From IMG/VR virus record IMGVR_UViG_3300037086_000360, positions 62,001 through 126,000 of that record: a stretch of DNA of 64,000 nucleotides. One strand, given 5' to 3'. Position numbers and translations under genes: made by a program. The notes beneath the pieces were generated by a model. That model was not told the DNA's origin. It saw only the letters and a program-made list of their open reading frames with translations, and searched no databases. Below are positions 47,429-55,147 of this stretch, in pieces (the stretch's first letter is position 1; every line of letters begins with the position of its first letter). The DNA comes from a virus.

Positions 47429-47580
47429 TCTCCTGTAGTGTAGTTGGAAGCACTGGGCCACTAAAGGGGTAGACTATCACCTCCCGGAAGTACAACGGAA
47501 CAAGAGGTGGTGAGGACCAAACATACTCGGCACGTCTATCTGCTTGGCTCACAGAGTTGGTTCAAGCCCAGCCAGGAGAA
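47429..47580 (+). tRNA. tRNA with about 79-nt insertion in the anticodon loop
   Basis: Acceptor TCTCCTG pairs with CAGGAGA, D-arm GTG/CAC, anticodon stem GGGCC/GGCTC (47455-47459 and 47546-47550), five-base variable loop ACAGA and T-arm GTTGG/CCAGC are all canonical. But 86 bases replace the seven-base anticodon loop. The insert folds: GGGTAGAC/GTCTATCT, then CACCTC/GAGGTG, CCG/CGG and GAG/CTC. The amino acid cannot be assigned. It is shorter than any group I intron known to me. Confidence 0.72.
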
Positions 47581-47603
47581 TCTTTTTTTGAAGGAGAATA
47601 TGG

Positions 47604-47726
47604 ATGCACTTTAATTGGTGGAGTATGGGTGTTGCGATTGTATTTGCGGTTGGTATGACTTTACTCGTAATCGCTGTGAAGCGCGCAGATCGAAATATTC
47701 GAAAGAGAGAGAAGTTAGACAGATGA
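47604..47726 (+). CDS. 40-aa single-segment membrane protein
   Basis: ATG 47604 with AAGGAG seven bases upstream; membrane segment at about 7-26, then a very basic tail. ATGA overlap with the next gene, another membrane protein. Confidence 0.7.
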   Translation: MHFNWWSMGVAIVFAVGMTLLVIAVKRADRNIRKREKLDR

Positions 47727-47926
47727 AAAACACATTCTTCATGGTGGTAATGATTTTGTCGATAGTGGTAATCATGGTTGCTGGTGATTATGCACTATAC
47801 CATCTTGCCACATCTTTGAAGACTTGGTGGTATACGATTTTAGCAATTGTCGCCGGTATTCTTTTGACAGCAATGCTTTCGACTATTGGTGCTGAAATCG
47901 TTGTGAAGCACATAGAAAAAGCATAA
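47723..47926 (+). CDS. Two-segment membrane protein
   Basis: A 67-aa protein with hydrophobic segments at about 4-26 and 35-60. Starts over the upstream stop. Function unknown. Confidence 0.78.
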   Translation: MKNTFFMVVMILSIVVIMVAGDYALYHLATSLKTWWYTILAIVAGILLTAMLSTIGAEIVVKHIEKA

Positions 47927-47939
47927 TAAAATGTGCGAA

Positions 47940-47947
47940 GCATAATT
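47940..47947 (+). promoter_or_regulatory. GCATAATT box before tRNA-Asn cluster
   Basis: GCATAATT begins 18 bases before the first tRNA-Asn 5' end at 47958. Confidence 0.58.
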
Positions 47948-47957
47948 CTTTTTGCAT

Positions 47958-48030
47958 TCTCCTGTAGCTCAGTTGGTGGAGCGTCCGGCCGTTAACCGGA
48001 AGGTCGCTGGTTCGAGTCCAGCCGGGAGAG
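47958..48030 (+). tRNA. tRNA-Asn (GTT), C33 variant
   Basis: Acceptor TCTCCTG pairs with CGGGAGA, discriminator G (Asn identity), anticodon loop CCGTTAA with C at position 33. The 5' end matches the inserted tRNA at 47429. Confidence 0.88.
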
Positions 48031-48037
48031 CTCTCTT

Positions 48038-48112
48038 TGCACCGTAGCTCAGTGCGTTAAGAGCGGCCGGCTGTTACCCGGATGGTCGAGGGTTCGATTC
48101 CCTCCGGTGCAT
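48038..48112 (+). tRNA. tRNA-Asn-like (GTT)
   Basis: Acceptor TGCACCG pairs with CGGTGCA, discriminator T, anticodon stem with four pairs plus a mismatch, loop CTGTTAC giving GTT. The discriminator is unusual for Asn. Confidence 0.75.
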
Positions 48113-48119
48113 CTTTCTT

Positions 48120-48192
48120 TCCCCTGTAGCGCAGCTGGTAGCGCAGTAGACTGTTAATCTATTGGTCGCAGGTTCGAATCCTGCCGGGGGAG
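48120..48192 (+). tRNA. tRNA-Asn (GTT), canonical
   Basis: Acceptor TCCCCTG pairs with CGGGGGA, discriminator G, anticodon loop CTGTTAA with T33, T-arm GCAGG/CCTGC. Confidence 0.93.
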
Positions 48193-48618
48193 TTATTCTC
48201 TGAATTTTCCTGATTTGATTGCTTGTGTTATTACTTTGAAGTTGCTCGCTACTAGATTTGAGATTTCTGAAATGTTGGTCGTTCGTTTCGTCAGCGTGTG
48301 TTTGAGCTTCATTTGAGACATAAGGTGTTCAGGTTCAACGAAAAACATCACAAGAAACTCGTCATTGATTGCTGAAATTGTGGTAGTTATTTTGATTTGA
48401 GCCCTTTTGATGGATCGCTTTTCTGCATTTAGAACCATGATGTTTTCTGCACTCCAAAGTTCTCCATGTTTTCCAAAACGAATATCTCTGATTGAAGAGT
48501 AGTCGAAGTCAAAGTGAATCTTTCTGGCCACTTCAGTCGCTATTTGGTTCCAACTGTTCTGCATAAACTCTAAATCAAAAAGACATTGTATGCGGTAATG
48601 ATCGTAATTGAATCTCAT
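48193..48618 (-). CDS. Hypothetical protein on minus strand
   Basis: A 141-aa protein whose stop touches the end of tRNA-Asn. Alpha/beta, basic. A TAAGATAATCAT element precedes its ATG on the minus strand. No family recognised. Confidence 0.78.
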   Translation of the reverse strand: MRFNYDHYRIQCLFDLEFMQNSWNQIATEVARKIHFDFDYSSIRDIRFGKHGELWSAENIMVLNAEKRSIKRAQIKITTTISAINDEFLVMFFVEPEHLMSQMKLKHTLTKRTTNISEISNLVASNFKVITQAIKSGKFRE

Positions 48619-48633
48619 ATGATTATCTTATCG

Positions 48634-48641
48634 GCATATTT
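48634..48641 (+). promoter_or_regulatory. GCATATTT box before 48669 gene
   Basis: GCATATTT lies 35 bases before ATG 48669, which has a full AGGAGG. It is divergent from the minus-strand gene. Confidence 0.55.
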
Positions 48642-48668
48642 CTTTTTTAGCTACGTTTAGGAGGTCTT

Positions 48669-48842
48669 ATGCCTTGGTATGGAAAAGGGTATAATGATGG
48701 AGATGGGGATGATGCCCTAAGATTCATTCCAGTTGGAAAAGAACCAGTCTCTTTTATTCCTGTTGGCCATGAAGATGAATACGTGCAAGATGGTCAAGGC
48801 AATTGGTGGAAGAAAGAAGACTGGAAGAAAATGAGGATATAA
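48669..48842 (+). CDS. Small Trp/Gly/Asp-rich protein
   Basis: A 57-aa protein with Gly-Asp run at the start, duplicated F-I-P-V-G (about 20 and 30) and a W-W-K-K-E-D-W-K-K end. Ideal AGGAGG. First of a coupled gene chain to 51253. Confidence 0.78.
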   Translation: MPWYGKGYNDGDGDDALRFIPVGKEPVSFIPVGHEDEYVQDGQGNWWKKEDWKKMRI

Positions 48843-49069
48843 TGTGGATAAGGGTTGATGAAAAACTACCTGAGCCGTATAAGACGGTTCTTCTCTGGTA
48901 TAAGGATGTCAAGTACCCACATCAGAACGATGGAACACAAATAATAACCGGTTCTCTTCTAGAAGATGAATGGTCTATTTCTGATGAAGAACTTGAGTAT
49001 CATGTCCATTGTGGAGATGTAGTGATAACTCATTGGATGGAATTGCCGAATGGTCCAAAAAAGGTGTAG
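48842..49069 (+). CDS. DUF551-like protein
   Basis: A 75-aa protein: W-I-R-V-D-E-K-L-P-E-P near the start and T-H-W-M-E-L-P near the end, the layout I associate with the DUF551 family of phage proteins. Function unknown. TAATG overlap upstream. Confidence 0.83.
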   Translation: MWIRVDEKLPEPYKTVLLWYKDVKYPHQNDGTQIITGSLLEDEWSISDEELEYHVHCGDVVITHWMELPNGPKKV

Positions 49070-49070
49070 T

Positions 49071-49457
49071 ATGAAGTTGATGGAAGACTATGCGAGAGCC
49101 CTACAAGCAATATATGATGAAGTCGGATTCAAGGAAGATTGGGTAGTTTATCCTATTGATGATAGAACTGAGATGTATTGGAAAATCACCAATGAATACG
49201 GATCTTGGTTTAGAACCGTAGATCCTGCTTCAGCCACAGAACCCCCGTCTGGAATTTATGGTGTAATGTTTAATGAGAATCGAGATACTGTAATTGAGGG
49301 TGATGGCGAAGTCTATGAAGACGAAATCTATACACAACGCTTTTATCCAAAGCACGTGTATCGAGGTAAAAATCTCACTTTGATTTTTGTCGACACTCAC
49401 ACCGATGGCAATAAGTTTTTCGCTATTTTCGACAATGCGAAAGAGGTGACTGAATGA
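49071..49457 (+). CDS. Acidic hypothetical protein
   Basis: A 128-aa protein, beta-rich and acidic, with a helical N-terminus. Starts two bases after the previous stop. No family recognised. Confidence 0.8.
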   Translation: MKLMEDYARALQAIYDEVGFKEDWVVYPIDDRTEMYWKITNEYGSWFRTVDPASATEPPSGIYGVMFNENRDTVIEGDGEVYEDEIYTQRFYPKHVYRGKNLTLIFVDTHTDGNKFFAIFDNAKEVTE

Positions 49458-49807
49458 AGGTTCTTCTTATTAAGGCTGATACAAACGATGCCGACTATGT
49501 CATAAGTGAAAACATCATCAAGGATGATGAACTAGAAAAGATTCTACACATCATTGATGTGGTCAAAACCAAGACTGCTTCTATGACTGGGTGGTCGCGT
49601 CATAACTGGCCCTGGGGTGAATACTCCGATAACACTCCTTCAGAGCTTTATGAAGGTCTTTTGACAGAGGATGAAATTGAAATGTTTCAAGAGTATCTTC
49701 CATATGGAGAGTTTGGAATACATACGATCATAAGCATCAAGCTTTTGCATGTTGAACGAGAAGAAGATCTTCTTGATACTTATAAAATTGAAAAACGAGG
49801 AGAGTAA
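49454..49807 (+). CDS. Acidic hypothetical protein
   Basis: A 117-aa protein with W-S-R-H-N-W-P-W-G near 45. Overlaps the previous stop by four bases. No family recognised. Confidence 0.8.
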   Translation: MKVLLIKADTNDADYVISENIIKDDELEKILHIIDVVKTKTASMTGWSRHNWPWGEYSDNTPSELYEGLLTEDEIEMFQEYLPYGEFGIHTIISIKLLHVEREEDLLDTYKIEKRGE

Positions 49808-49808
49808 G

Positions 49809-49988
49809 ATGGGAAAGAGTTTTTGGGAAAGATTTCATGGCAGCGAAGAATATGTTGCTGAACCGGTTGAACATGCTCTAGGCAATCTGCCACCTAATGA
49901 AGAGGCTAAGCTTCTTCTGATGGAATCAACCATGTCTGATTACGGAGATTTTGTTAAAACAGCACATGGACATGTTTTCAATGCATAA
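49809..49988 (+). CDS. Small protein with EAKLLLM motif
   Basis: A 59-aa protein with E-E-A-K-L-L-L-M-E near residue 31. GAGGAGAG precedes ATG 49809. Carries the recurring A-K-x-L-L motif internally. Confidence 0.75.
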   Translation: MGKSFWERFHGSEEYVAEPVEHALGNLPPNEEAKLLLMESTMSDYGDFVKTAHGHVFNA

Positions 49989-50008
49989 AAATATGAGAGG
50001 AAATAGCA

Positions 50009-50290
50009 ATGGCAAGGAGAGGATCACCTAGACAAAAGGATCACGAAGCGAGAATTGAAGCTGAAACCAAAAGATACGAAAAGTTAATTGAGAGTGCTGA
50101 TCCAGAGCTTCTTCGTAAAATTGTTGATAGGATCTTTTCAGAAGTAGCATCAAGTGTTCGTTTTGGATTATCATCCATGTATGAATCAGATGACCCAGAC
50201 AGAGAGCGAGCAATCGATGAAGCTCGTCTCTATGCTAGAGAAGATATGTATGACACAATCAAGTCCATGCTCAAAGGAAAAGATGGATAG
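50009..50290 (+). CDS. Hypothetical helical protein
   Basis: A 93-aa strongly charged helical protein. GAGAGGAAA precedes ATG. No family recognised. Confidence 0.8.
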   Translation: MARRGSPRQKDHEARIEAETKRYEKLIESADPELLRKIVDRIFSEVASSVRFGLSSMYESDDPDRERAIDEARLYAREDMYDTIKSMLKGKDG

Positions 50291-50543
50291 AAAAATTTAT
50301 TGGAATCCTGAAGCAAAATACTATTTTAGGCTTATTGATATTTTCGATGATAGAATTTATCGTGGTTCAATGAGCAAAAAGTATCATGTGATGATTCACA
50401 TCCCAGGAGAGGTTGATCCTGACGGAGAATCAGCGACTTTTGTTGCAGAAGATAAACAAAGCAACTCTCATACTATCATAAATGAATCAGTTGAAGTAAC
50501 TGATCCGGTTGTGCTGGCTAAGTTGCTTCTATTGGGGTTTTGA
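50283..50543 (+). CDS. Hypothetical protein ending in AKLLLLGF
   Basis: An 86-aa beta-rich protein whose C-terminus is V-L-A-K-L-L-L-L-G-F. ATG 50283 lies eight bases inside the previous gene behind AAAGGA. Confidence 0.77.
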   Translation: MDRKIYWNPEAKYYFRLIDIFDDRIYRGSMSKKYHVMIHIPGEVDPDGESATFVAEDKQSNSHTIINESVEVTDPVVLAKLLLLGF

Positions 50544-50544
50544 A

Positions 50545-50748
50545 ATGAGTGACGAAATCATACAAGAAGCAAAGCAGTTGCTGCTCGACGAACTTCACGA
50601 ATGCCAGTCTTGTCATAAATGGGCCACAGAACATGAGGAAAACCCTGTCACGTTTGATTCAGATCCATATGACGACGAAATCAATGGAAACACAACAGAA
50701 GTTTGGGAATGTGAAAATTGCAGGCATGAGTCTTCAATGGACATCTAA
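50545..50748 (+). CDS. Zinc-ribbon miniprotein with EAKQLLL motif
   Basis: A 67-aa protein: Q-E-A-K-Q-L-L-L near the start, then C-Q-S-C and C-E-N-C. Same modular plan as the gene at 45596. Confidence 0.78.
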   Translation: MSDEIIQEAKQLLLDELHECQSCHKWATEHEENPVTFDSDPYDDEINGNTTEVWECENCRHESSMDI

Positions 50749-51008
50749 TGGCTAAGAAACCATATTTCTATATCATGACACCAGAACTTTTCGATAAAAA
50801 CAGGGCTGTTTTTGATCAGATAGAGACTGCAGACAGTTTCGCAAGAGAAGCTAAATTGTTGCTCCTCCTTTCAGGAAAGGGAATTGGTTCAATCACTAAA
50901 GTTGGTTCTTTTGGTGGAATACCAATCTACCTTGATGAAAATATGGAAAGTGACAAGATAGTGATGGGTTATGACAAAAGCAAATGCAAGAAAAAGAAAT
51001 CGATTTGA
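50748..51008 (+). CDS. REAKLLL protein, copy 1
   Basis: An 86-aa protein with P-Y-F-Y-I-M-T near the start, F-A-R-E-A-K-L-L-L-L near 32 and G-G-I-P-I-Y-L-D near 58. The next gene is a paralogue with the same order. TAATG overlap upstream. Confidence 0.8.
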   Translation: MAKKPYFYIMTPELFDKNRAVFDQIETADSFAREAKLLLLLSGKGIGSITKVGSFGGIPIYLDENMESDKIVMGYDKSKCKKKKSI

Positions 51009-51253
51009 ATTTATCACCAACATCTAGAATACCTCTAAACGGAAAAATTAAATACCTCATAGTCAGCGAAGACACTCTCAAGATGATGTCTCTAGATTCA
51101 GAAGATGAGAATGATAAAATCTCTAGAGAAGCAAAAGCTCTTCTTATTAGTAGTAGTGCTATACTAGTAGGATACTTGGAAGGTATTCGAGTATTTTTAG
51201 ACCCAATGTCAGTTGGTCCTCATTATATGGTTTGTTGGACTAGAGAAGCATAA
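50984..51253 (+). CDS. REAKALL protein, copy 2
   Basis: An 89-aa paralogue: K-Y-L-I-V-S-E near 22, I-S-R-E-A-K-A-L-L-I near 46 and E-G-I-R-V-F-L-D near 66. ATG 50984 lies 25 bases inside copy 1. Confidence 0.78.
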   Translation: MQEKEIDLNLSPTSRIPLNGKIKYLIVSEDTLKMMSLDSEDENDKISREAKALLISSSAILVGYLEGIRVFLDPMSVGPHYMVCWTREA

Positions 51254-51264
51254 TTTATATAAAT

Positions 51265-51337
51265 GGGGCTGTAGCTCAGTTGGTAGAGCACAACATTTGC
51301 AATGTTGCCGTCGCCTGTTCGACTCAGGTCAGCTCCA
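51265..51337 (+). tRNA. tRNA-Ala (TGC)
   Basis: Acceptor GGGGCTG pairs with CAGCTCC with the G3-T70 Ala signature, discriminator A, anticodon loop TTTGCAA, T-arm GCCTG/CAGGT. Confidence 0.93.
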
Positions 51338-51339
51338 CT

Positions 51340-51669
51340 ATGAGTAAATATTTATTTTTGATGAAGGAGCTCGAAACCAAGGGACAAGGTAAGATGACTG
51401 TCTTTGGTAACTCGATGACCCCTATCATCAAAAGCGGTGTAACCCTCACCTTCAAGAAGCAAGAAGAGTATGAGATTAGTGATGTGGTTTTCTGCAAAGT
51501 CAAAGGACGCTATATAGATGCACACCTCGTGTTGAAGAAAAATCCAACTAAAGGCTATCTCATAGGCAACAATCATGGGTGGGAAAATGGTTGGACGAAG
51601 ACAATATATGGAAAGGTCGATTTTGGTAAAAGCAATGAAAATAAAATACCTGATAAGTCTGCCACATAA
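51340..51669 (+). CDS. S24/LexA-type serine peptidase-like protein
   Basis: A 109-aa protein with F-G-N-S-M-T-P near 22 (the catalytic-Ser G-x-S-M-x-P motif) and V-V-F-C-K-V-K-G-R near 49 for the second strand, with a Lys as possible general base. This matches the peptidase fold of LexA, UmuD, phage repressors and signal peptidases. There is no DNA-binding domain or membrane segment, so its role may be proteolysis of a phage or host protein. It starts two bases after tRNA-Ala. Confidence 0.78.
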   Translation: MSKYLFLMKELETKGQGKMTVFGNSMTPIIKSGVTLTFKKQEEYEISDVVFCKVKGRYIDAHLVLKKNPTKGYLIGNNHGWENGWTKTIYGKVDFGKSNENKIPDKSAT

Positions 51670-51844
51670 GTTTGATCATATCATCAGACATTGGGCCTAT
51701 GTAGACAACTGTTCTGAAGCTGAAGTCATCAGAAGGGCGATTGTCTTATATGATTATTTGCACAGAGAAATAGTTGATGGAGAAAATCATCTTCTCATAA
51801 AAGATGAATCCAATAATACAGAAAAAGAGATCGTTCTAGAATGA
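51635..51844 (+). CDS. Ribbon-helix-helix-like protein
   Basis: A 69-aa protein: K-I-K-Y-L-I-S-L-P strand, then two helices (D-H-I-I-R-H-W-A and S-E-A-E-V-I-R-R-A-I-V) as in CopG-type DNA-binding proteins. Overlaps the peptidase-like gene by 35 bases. Possibly a transcriptional regulator. Confidence 0.7.
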   Translation: MKIKYLISLPHKFDHIIRHWAYVDNCSEAEVIRRAIVLYDYLHREIVDGENHLLIKDESNNTEKEIVLE

Positions 51845-52056
51845 GGTGTGTCTATTGTGGGAGTGAGCTACACACATTGACAAACTGTCCTCATACTTGG
51901 GGTGGTTCAGCAAATCGTGCAAAAATGAGATGTGTTTATTGTGGGGCCCATGATCACAATATAGAAGCTTGTCCTAAGACTTGGGGTGGAAGTGCGGCTA
52001 GAGCATGGCATGAAGAATCAGTGAAAGATAGTTTCATAAAAGATACGGGCTGTTAG
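51841..52056 (+). CDS. Double zinc-knuckle protein
   Basis: A 71-aa protein with two repeats of C-V-Y-C-G-x4-H-x4-C followed by P-x-T-W-G-G-S (starting at 3 and 31), i.e. two CCHC zinc knuckles, which usually bind single-stranded nucleic acid. Its 3' end overlaps the broken tRNA at 52047. Confidence 0.85.
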   Translation: MRCVYCGSELHTLTNCPHTWGGSANRAKMRCVYCGAHDHNIEACPKTWGGSAARAWHEESVKDSFIKDTGC

Positions 52057-52077
52057 CTCAGTCTGGTTAGAGCATAG
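52047..52077 (+). pseudogene. 5' tRNA fragment upstream of endonuclease gene
   Basis: GGGCTGT-TA-GCTCAGTCTGGTTAGAGC is an acceptor strand plus full D-arm, cut off before the anticodon stem. The endonuclease gene at 52093 follows and its 3' end runs into an intact tRNA-Ala, so the pattern is half tRNA, endonuclease, whole tRNA. Confidence 0.72.
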
Positions 52078-52092
52078 TTTTATTTATAAAGT

Positions 52093-52833
52093 ATGGCCGG
52101 AACCGCTATAGGAAATAAAAATCGCACAATGTATTCTCGCCCCGAGTATTGGGAAAAAATTGCCGCAATTAGGAAAGCAAATCTCGAGAGAAGAACATTA
52201 AGAATAATCAAAAAATGTGAAAAATGCGGTAAAAAATTTGAAATCGTAAGACGAAAGAAAAATGGAAAATATAAAACATCAAAAAGAGAAAAAAGATTTT
52301 GCAGTCAAACTTGTGCGAACGGTCATCTCCAAACTGAGGAAACAAAAAGAAGAATAAGCAAGAGTCTAAGAGCAAGAGAAGTAAAAAGGTATAAGAAAAT
52401 GTGTCCCCAATGCAAGAAATTGTTCACAACACGTAGGAAATTTGGGATTCATTGTTCTAGAAGTTGTGCTTCAAGCTCCAGAGGTAGAACAACTTATGAT
52501 AATTTTCGACGATACAAAAGTCTTTGCACTTTCAGATTTGATCCGTTTGATTTTCCAGATGAGTTTGATCTATCTCTTCTAGAGGGGGTTGGATTCTATC
52601 GACCTACAAATAGTAAGTTCGGTGGAAATTTGAATGGAATTATGAGAGACCATATTCTCTCTGCAAGAGATGGTTACGTAGATAAGATTGATCCAAAAAT
52701 CATCAGTCATCCTGCTAATTGTAGACTTTTGACTGCTGAAGATAATATGTCGAAGAACAGTAAGAGTGCAATGACTTTAGAAGAGTTGTTGAAGAAGATA
52801 GAGAAATGGAACAAGGTTTATTCGGGGCTGTAG
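52093..52833 (+). CDS. HNH homing endonuclease
   Basis: A 246-aa protein: C-E-K-C-G-K-K-F near 41, F-C-S-Q-T-C-A-N-G-H near 70, C-P-Q-C near 103, then the HNH-type nuclease with R-D-H-I-L near 184 and H-P-A-N-C-R-L-L near 206. The nuclease domain matches the 6332 enzyme, but the N-terminal C2H2 finger is missing. Its last ten bases lie in tRNA-Ala (GGC) and a tRNA half lies upstream, so it appears inserted in a tRNA array. Confidence 0.87.
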   Translation: MAGTAIGNKNRTMYSRPEYWEKIAAIRKANLERRTLRIIKKCEKCGKKFEIVRRKKNGKYKTSKREKRFCSQTCANGHLQTEETKRRISKSLRAREVKRYKKMCPQCKKLFTTRRKFGIHCSRSCASSSRGRTTYDNFRRYKSLCTFRFDPFDFPDEFDLSLLEGVGFYRPTNSKFGGNLNGIMRDHILSARDGYVDKIDPKIISHPANCRLLTAEDNMSKNSKSAMTLEELLKKIEKWNKVYSGL

Positions 52834-52896
52834 CTCAGTTGGTAGAGCGCAACACTGGCAGTGTTGTCCGCGCCCGTTCGACTCGGGTCAGCTCCA
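52824..52896 (+). tRNA. tRNA-Ala (GGC)
   Basis: Acceptor GGGGCTG pairs with CAGCTCC with G3-T70, discriminator A, anticodon loop CTGGCAG. Overlaps the endonuclease stop by ten bases. Confidence 0.93.
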
Positions 52897-52929
52897 CTAT
52901 AGAAACTGGGAGACACATTAGGAGAATAA

Positions 52930-53391
52930 ATGGAAATTCAAGATCTCATCAAAAAGGCTAGTCTTCAGAAAGTAAATGAAAAGGCTATAGACTTTACTCT
53001 TCCAGACATTGATGGAAATAATATAACCCTAAGTAGCCTTAAGGGTAAGGTTGTGGTGATTAATTTTTTCGCTGAATGGTGCGGGCCGTGTAAGAGTGAA
53101 ATGCCCTCCCTTCAGAGAATGTATGATAGATGCAAAGAAAGTGATTTTGTATTTCTTGCAATCAATGTTGGTGATCCACCCCAGGAAGCCAAAAATTATG
53201 CTGAAAAGGCTGAGCTAACTTTTCCAATCCTATGCGACAAAGATTCATCCGTAGCAGCCTCCTACGGAGCCCAGAGTATACCACTAACATATATCATAGA
53301 CAAGACTGGTACGGTTGTGGCTGGTGGTGTTGGAGCTAGATCCTGGGATAAACCGGCTATCTATGACATCTTAGATGCTCTATTGGCTTAG
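52930..53391 (+). CDS. TlpA/ResA-like thioredoxin-fold protein
   Basis: A 153-aa thiol-disulfide oxidoreductase. W-C-G-P-C places the redox pair at Cys 51 and Cys 54; the cis-Pro segment S-I-P-L-T follows near 117. Unlike cellular TlpA proteins it has no signal peptide or membrane anchor, so it acts in the cytoplasm. It could recycle the peroxiredoxin encoded at 15326. Confidence 0.92.
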   Translation: MEIQDLIKKASLQKVNEKAIDFTLPDIDGNNITLSSLKGKVVVINFFAEWCGPCKSEMPSLQRMYDRCKESDFVFLAINVGDPPQEAKNYAEKAELTFPILCDKDSSVAASYGAQSIPLTYIIDKTGTVVAGGVGARSWDKPAIYDILDALLA

Positions 53392-53446
53392 TTTTCTAGA
53401 ACAAACGATAGTTTAGAGCGATTGAGTTTTATGATAGTATGATGTC

Positions 53447-53848
53447 ATGAAGATAGACAAAGAAACCGTCACCTCTTTCCGGAAAGATTTTGCCGCTTGT
53501 GTGGCCGACCTCGAAAAGAAGTATGGCGTCACAATGCGGATCGGTGGCATCCGCTACACGGAAGCCGAGTTTTATGGAAAGCTGTCTGTGAAGAGCAACG
53601 ACCCTGAAGCTCAGCGAGTCGCAAACACCAACCTAAATGGCTCCCTCAAGTATCTCTGCCAATCTCACAACGTCACGACCGGCCCCAGCGGGCTGATTGG
53701 TTCGGTCTACTCCTACGAAGGAAAGCGATACACCATTTCCGATTTCGTCTCTCGCCGCAGGAAGTATCCCATGACCGCCAACTGTTCCGATGGCAAGTCT
53801 TATCGTCTCCCCTGGGCATATTTGAGATTGATGAAGCTGGAGGCGTAG
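53447..53848 (+). CDS. Hypothetical protein, higher GC
   Basis: A 133-aa basic alpha/beta protein. Codon use is clearly richer in G and C than in genes before it, starting a block that runs to about 57340. The next gene starts at the base after its stop. No family recognised. Confidence 0.83.
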   Translation: MKIDKETVTSFRKDFAACVADLEKKYGVTMRIGGIRYTEAEFYGKLSVKSNDPEAQRVANTNLNGSLKYLCQSHNVTTGPSGLIGSVYSYEGKRYTISDFVSRRRKYPMTANCSDGKSYRLPWAYLRLMKLEA

Positions 53849-54097
53849 ATGTTCAACTTCAAAGAAATGTTCGAAAGGCTGCCGCCCACCACCGTTGCGA
53901 CTTTAGGAACCATTTGGTTCATCTTCGCATCGTTGGTGATGTTTGGATTCGTCGCCCTAGCCTATGCGGTTCACGCATCGCTTCCCTGGATCATTGCATC
54001 AGCCTTCTTTGCGTGCGCGCATGCAATCTTGGTTGTCATCCTTCTGAAGCACGTCTGGCGGATGAGAAAGATAATCACAGAAGGAGAACCCCAATGA
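53849..54097 (+). CDS. Two-segment membrane protein
   Basis: An 82-aa protein with segments at about 17-40 and 44-66. Higher-GC block. Function unknown. Confidence 0.8.
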   Translation: MFNFKEMFERLPPTTVATLGTIWFIFASLVMFGFVALAYAVHASLPWIIASAFFACAHAILVVILLKHVWRMRKIITEGEPQ

Positions 54098-54387
54098 AAA
54101 ATGATAGCCCATTCAAGCACAAGATCCCTTTCAATCGTCGTGGAGAGTTGGATCCCTATGGTGAGATTTGGAAAGACAACTCCCAGTGGGAAGATAGTAT
54201 GGAGTTTGTTGAAGTCGAGAAAACACAGTATGCTCATGCCATTTTCAGATCAGAAAAGACTGGCAAGCAATACCCCATGTTCATCAGTGATTTCAACAAG
54301 ATTGTTCCGAGCTTGAGAAAAGGTCGAGTTTCTGGAACATTCACATTTCGCAAGTCCGGAAACAACGTCGCGATTCAGTTGCTTTAG
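54094..54387 (+). CDS. Hypothetical protein
   Basis: A 97-aa basic protein, AAGGAG before ATG 54094, overlapping the previous stop. No family recognised. Confidence 0.8.
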   Translation: MKNDSPFKHKIPFNRRGELDPYGEIWKDNSQWEDSMEFVEVEKTQYAHAIFRSEKTGKQYPMFISDFNKIVPSLRKGRVSGTFTFRKSGNNVAIQLL

Positions 54388-54393
54388 GAGTCA

Positions 54394-54726
54394 ATGATGA
54401 AGAACGATCCTCTTGGAATGACGTCTCTTGGGTTGAAGTGCGACAACCCTTCTTGCGACTACGTCGACACCACAGCAAACATAGACGACTATGAGAAGTA
54501 TCTCAATATGCCGTGTCCCAAGTGTGGAGCGAACCTCTTCACTCAAGCCGATTATGACGTCATCAAGAAGTTTGACGATTTCAGGAGAAATCCCATCGTT
54601 AAGCTGCTCACAAAGCTCTTCGCGAAAAAGATTCCACCAGAAATGATCAAGCCGGTTCATGCTCACATGGATGGCACCGGCTGGGATGGACTCAAGCTCA
54701 CCCCAGAAGATGAGGAGAAGAAATAA
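54394..54726 (+). CDS. Zinc-binding conserved phage protein
   Basis: A 110-aa protein with C-D-N-P-S-C near 16 and C-P-K-C near 41 (zinc site), followed by a helical half. Similar short Cys-pair proteins are common in phages. TAATG coupling to the next gene. Confidence 0.82.
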   Translation: MMKNDPLGMTSLGLKCDNPSCDYVDTTANIDDYEKYLNMPCPKCGANLFTQADYDVIKKFDDFRRNPIVKLLTKLFAKKIPPEMIKPVHAHMDGTGWDGLKLTPEDEEKK

Positions 54727-54968
54727 TGCTCTTCAAGAGAATCAGCATCGATCACTATACAGAAATGCTCACCTGGAGCAAAGAGCATCTTGAGAGCCTT
54801 CATACTATGAAGAAGCAGGCTCAAAAGCAGTATGATGACTACAAAGCCGAATACCCCGAGCTTCTTCCTCTCGTCACAGCTCTCTTGGAGAAAATCACCC
54901 ATCAGATCGATGAGGCCACTTCCTCTCAGAGGAAATACCAGGTCGCTTTGGACAAGTTGACAAAATGA
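54726..54968 (+). CDS. Coiled-coil protein
   Basis: An 80-aa almost fully helical protein with heptad-like Leu and charged residues. No family recognised. Confidence 0.8.
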   Translation: MLFKRISIDHYTEMLTWSKEHLESLHTMKKQAQKQYDDYKAEYPELLPLVTALLEKITHQIDEATSSQRKYQVALDKLTK

Positions 54969-55147
54969 AAGCTTTACGAGTTTTCACGCTCCTTTTTCTT
55001 GGTTTTGCGATTGGGGTTTTCAGCCTCAATCTCTGGCTCCAACATGAGACTCGAGTCAATGAACGAGCAATCAAGGAGTTGGATCAGGAGATTCAGAAGC
55101 TTGAAAAACAACACTATCTACACACTCATAAAATGATCATCGTATGA
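54965..55147 (+). CDS. Membrane-anchored coiled-coil miniprotein
   Basis: A 60-aa protein with one membrane segment (about 4-24) followed by a short helical stretch. Overlaps both neighbours by four bases. Confidence 0.78.
   Translation: MKALRVFTLLFLGFAIGVFSLNLWLQHETRVNERAIKELDQEIQKLEKQHYLHTHKMIIV

Noticed and set aside
47460-47545. Group I intron in the anticodon loop
   Set aside because: The insert is only about 79 nt and I find no P3-P7 core or guanosine-binding motif.
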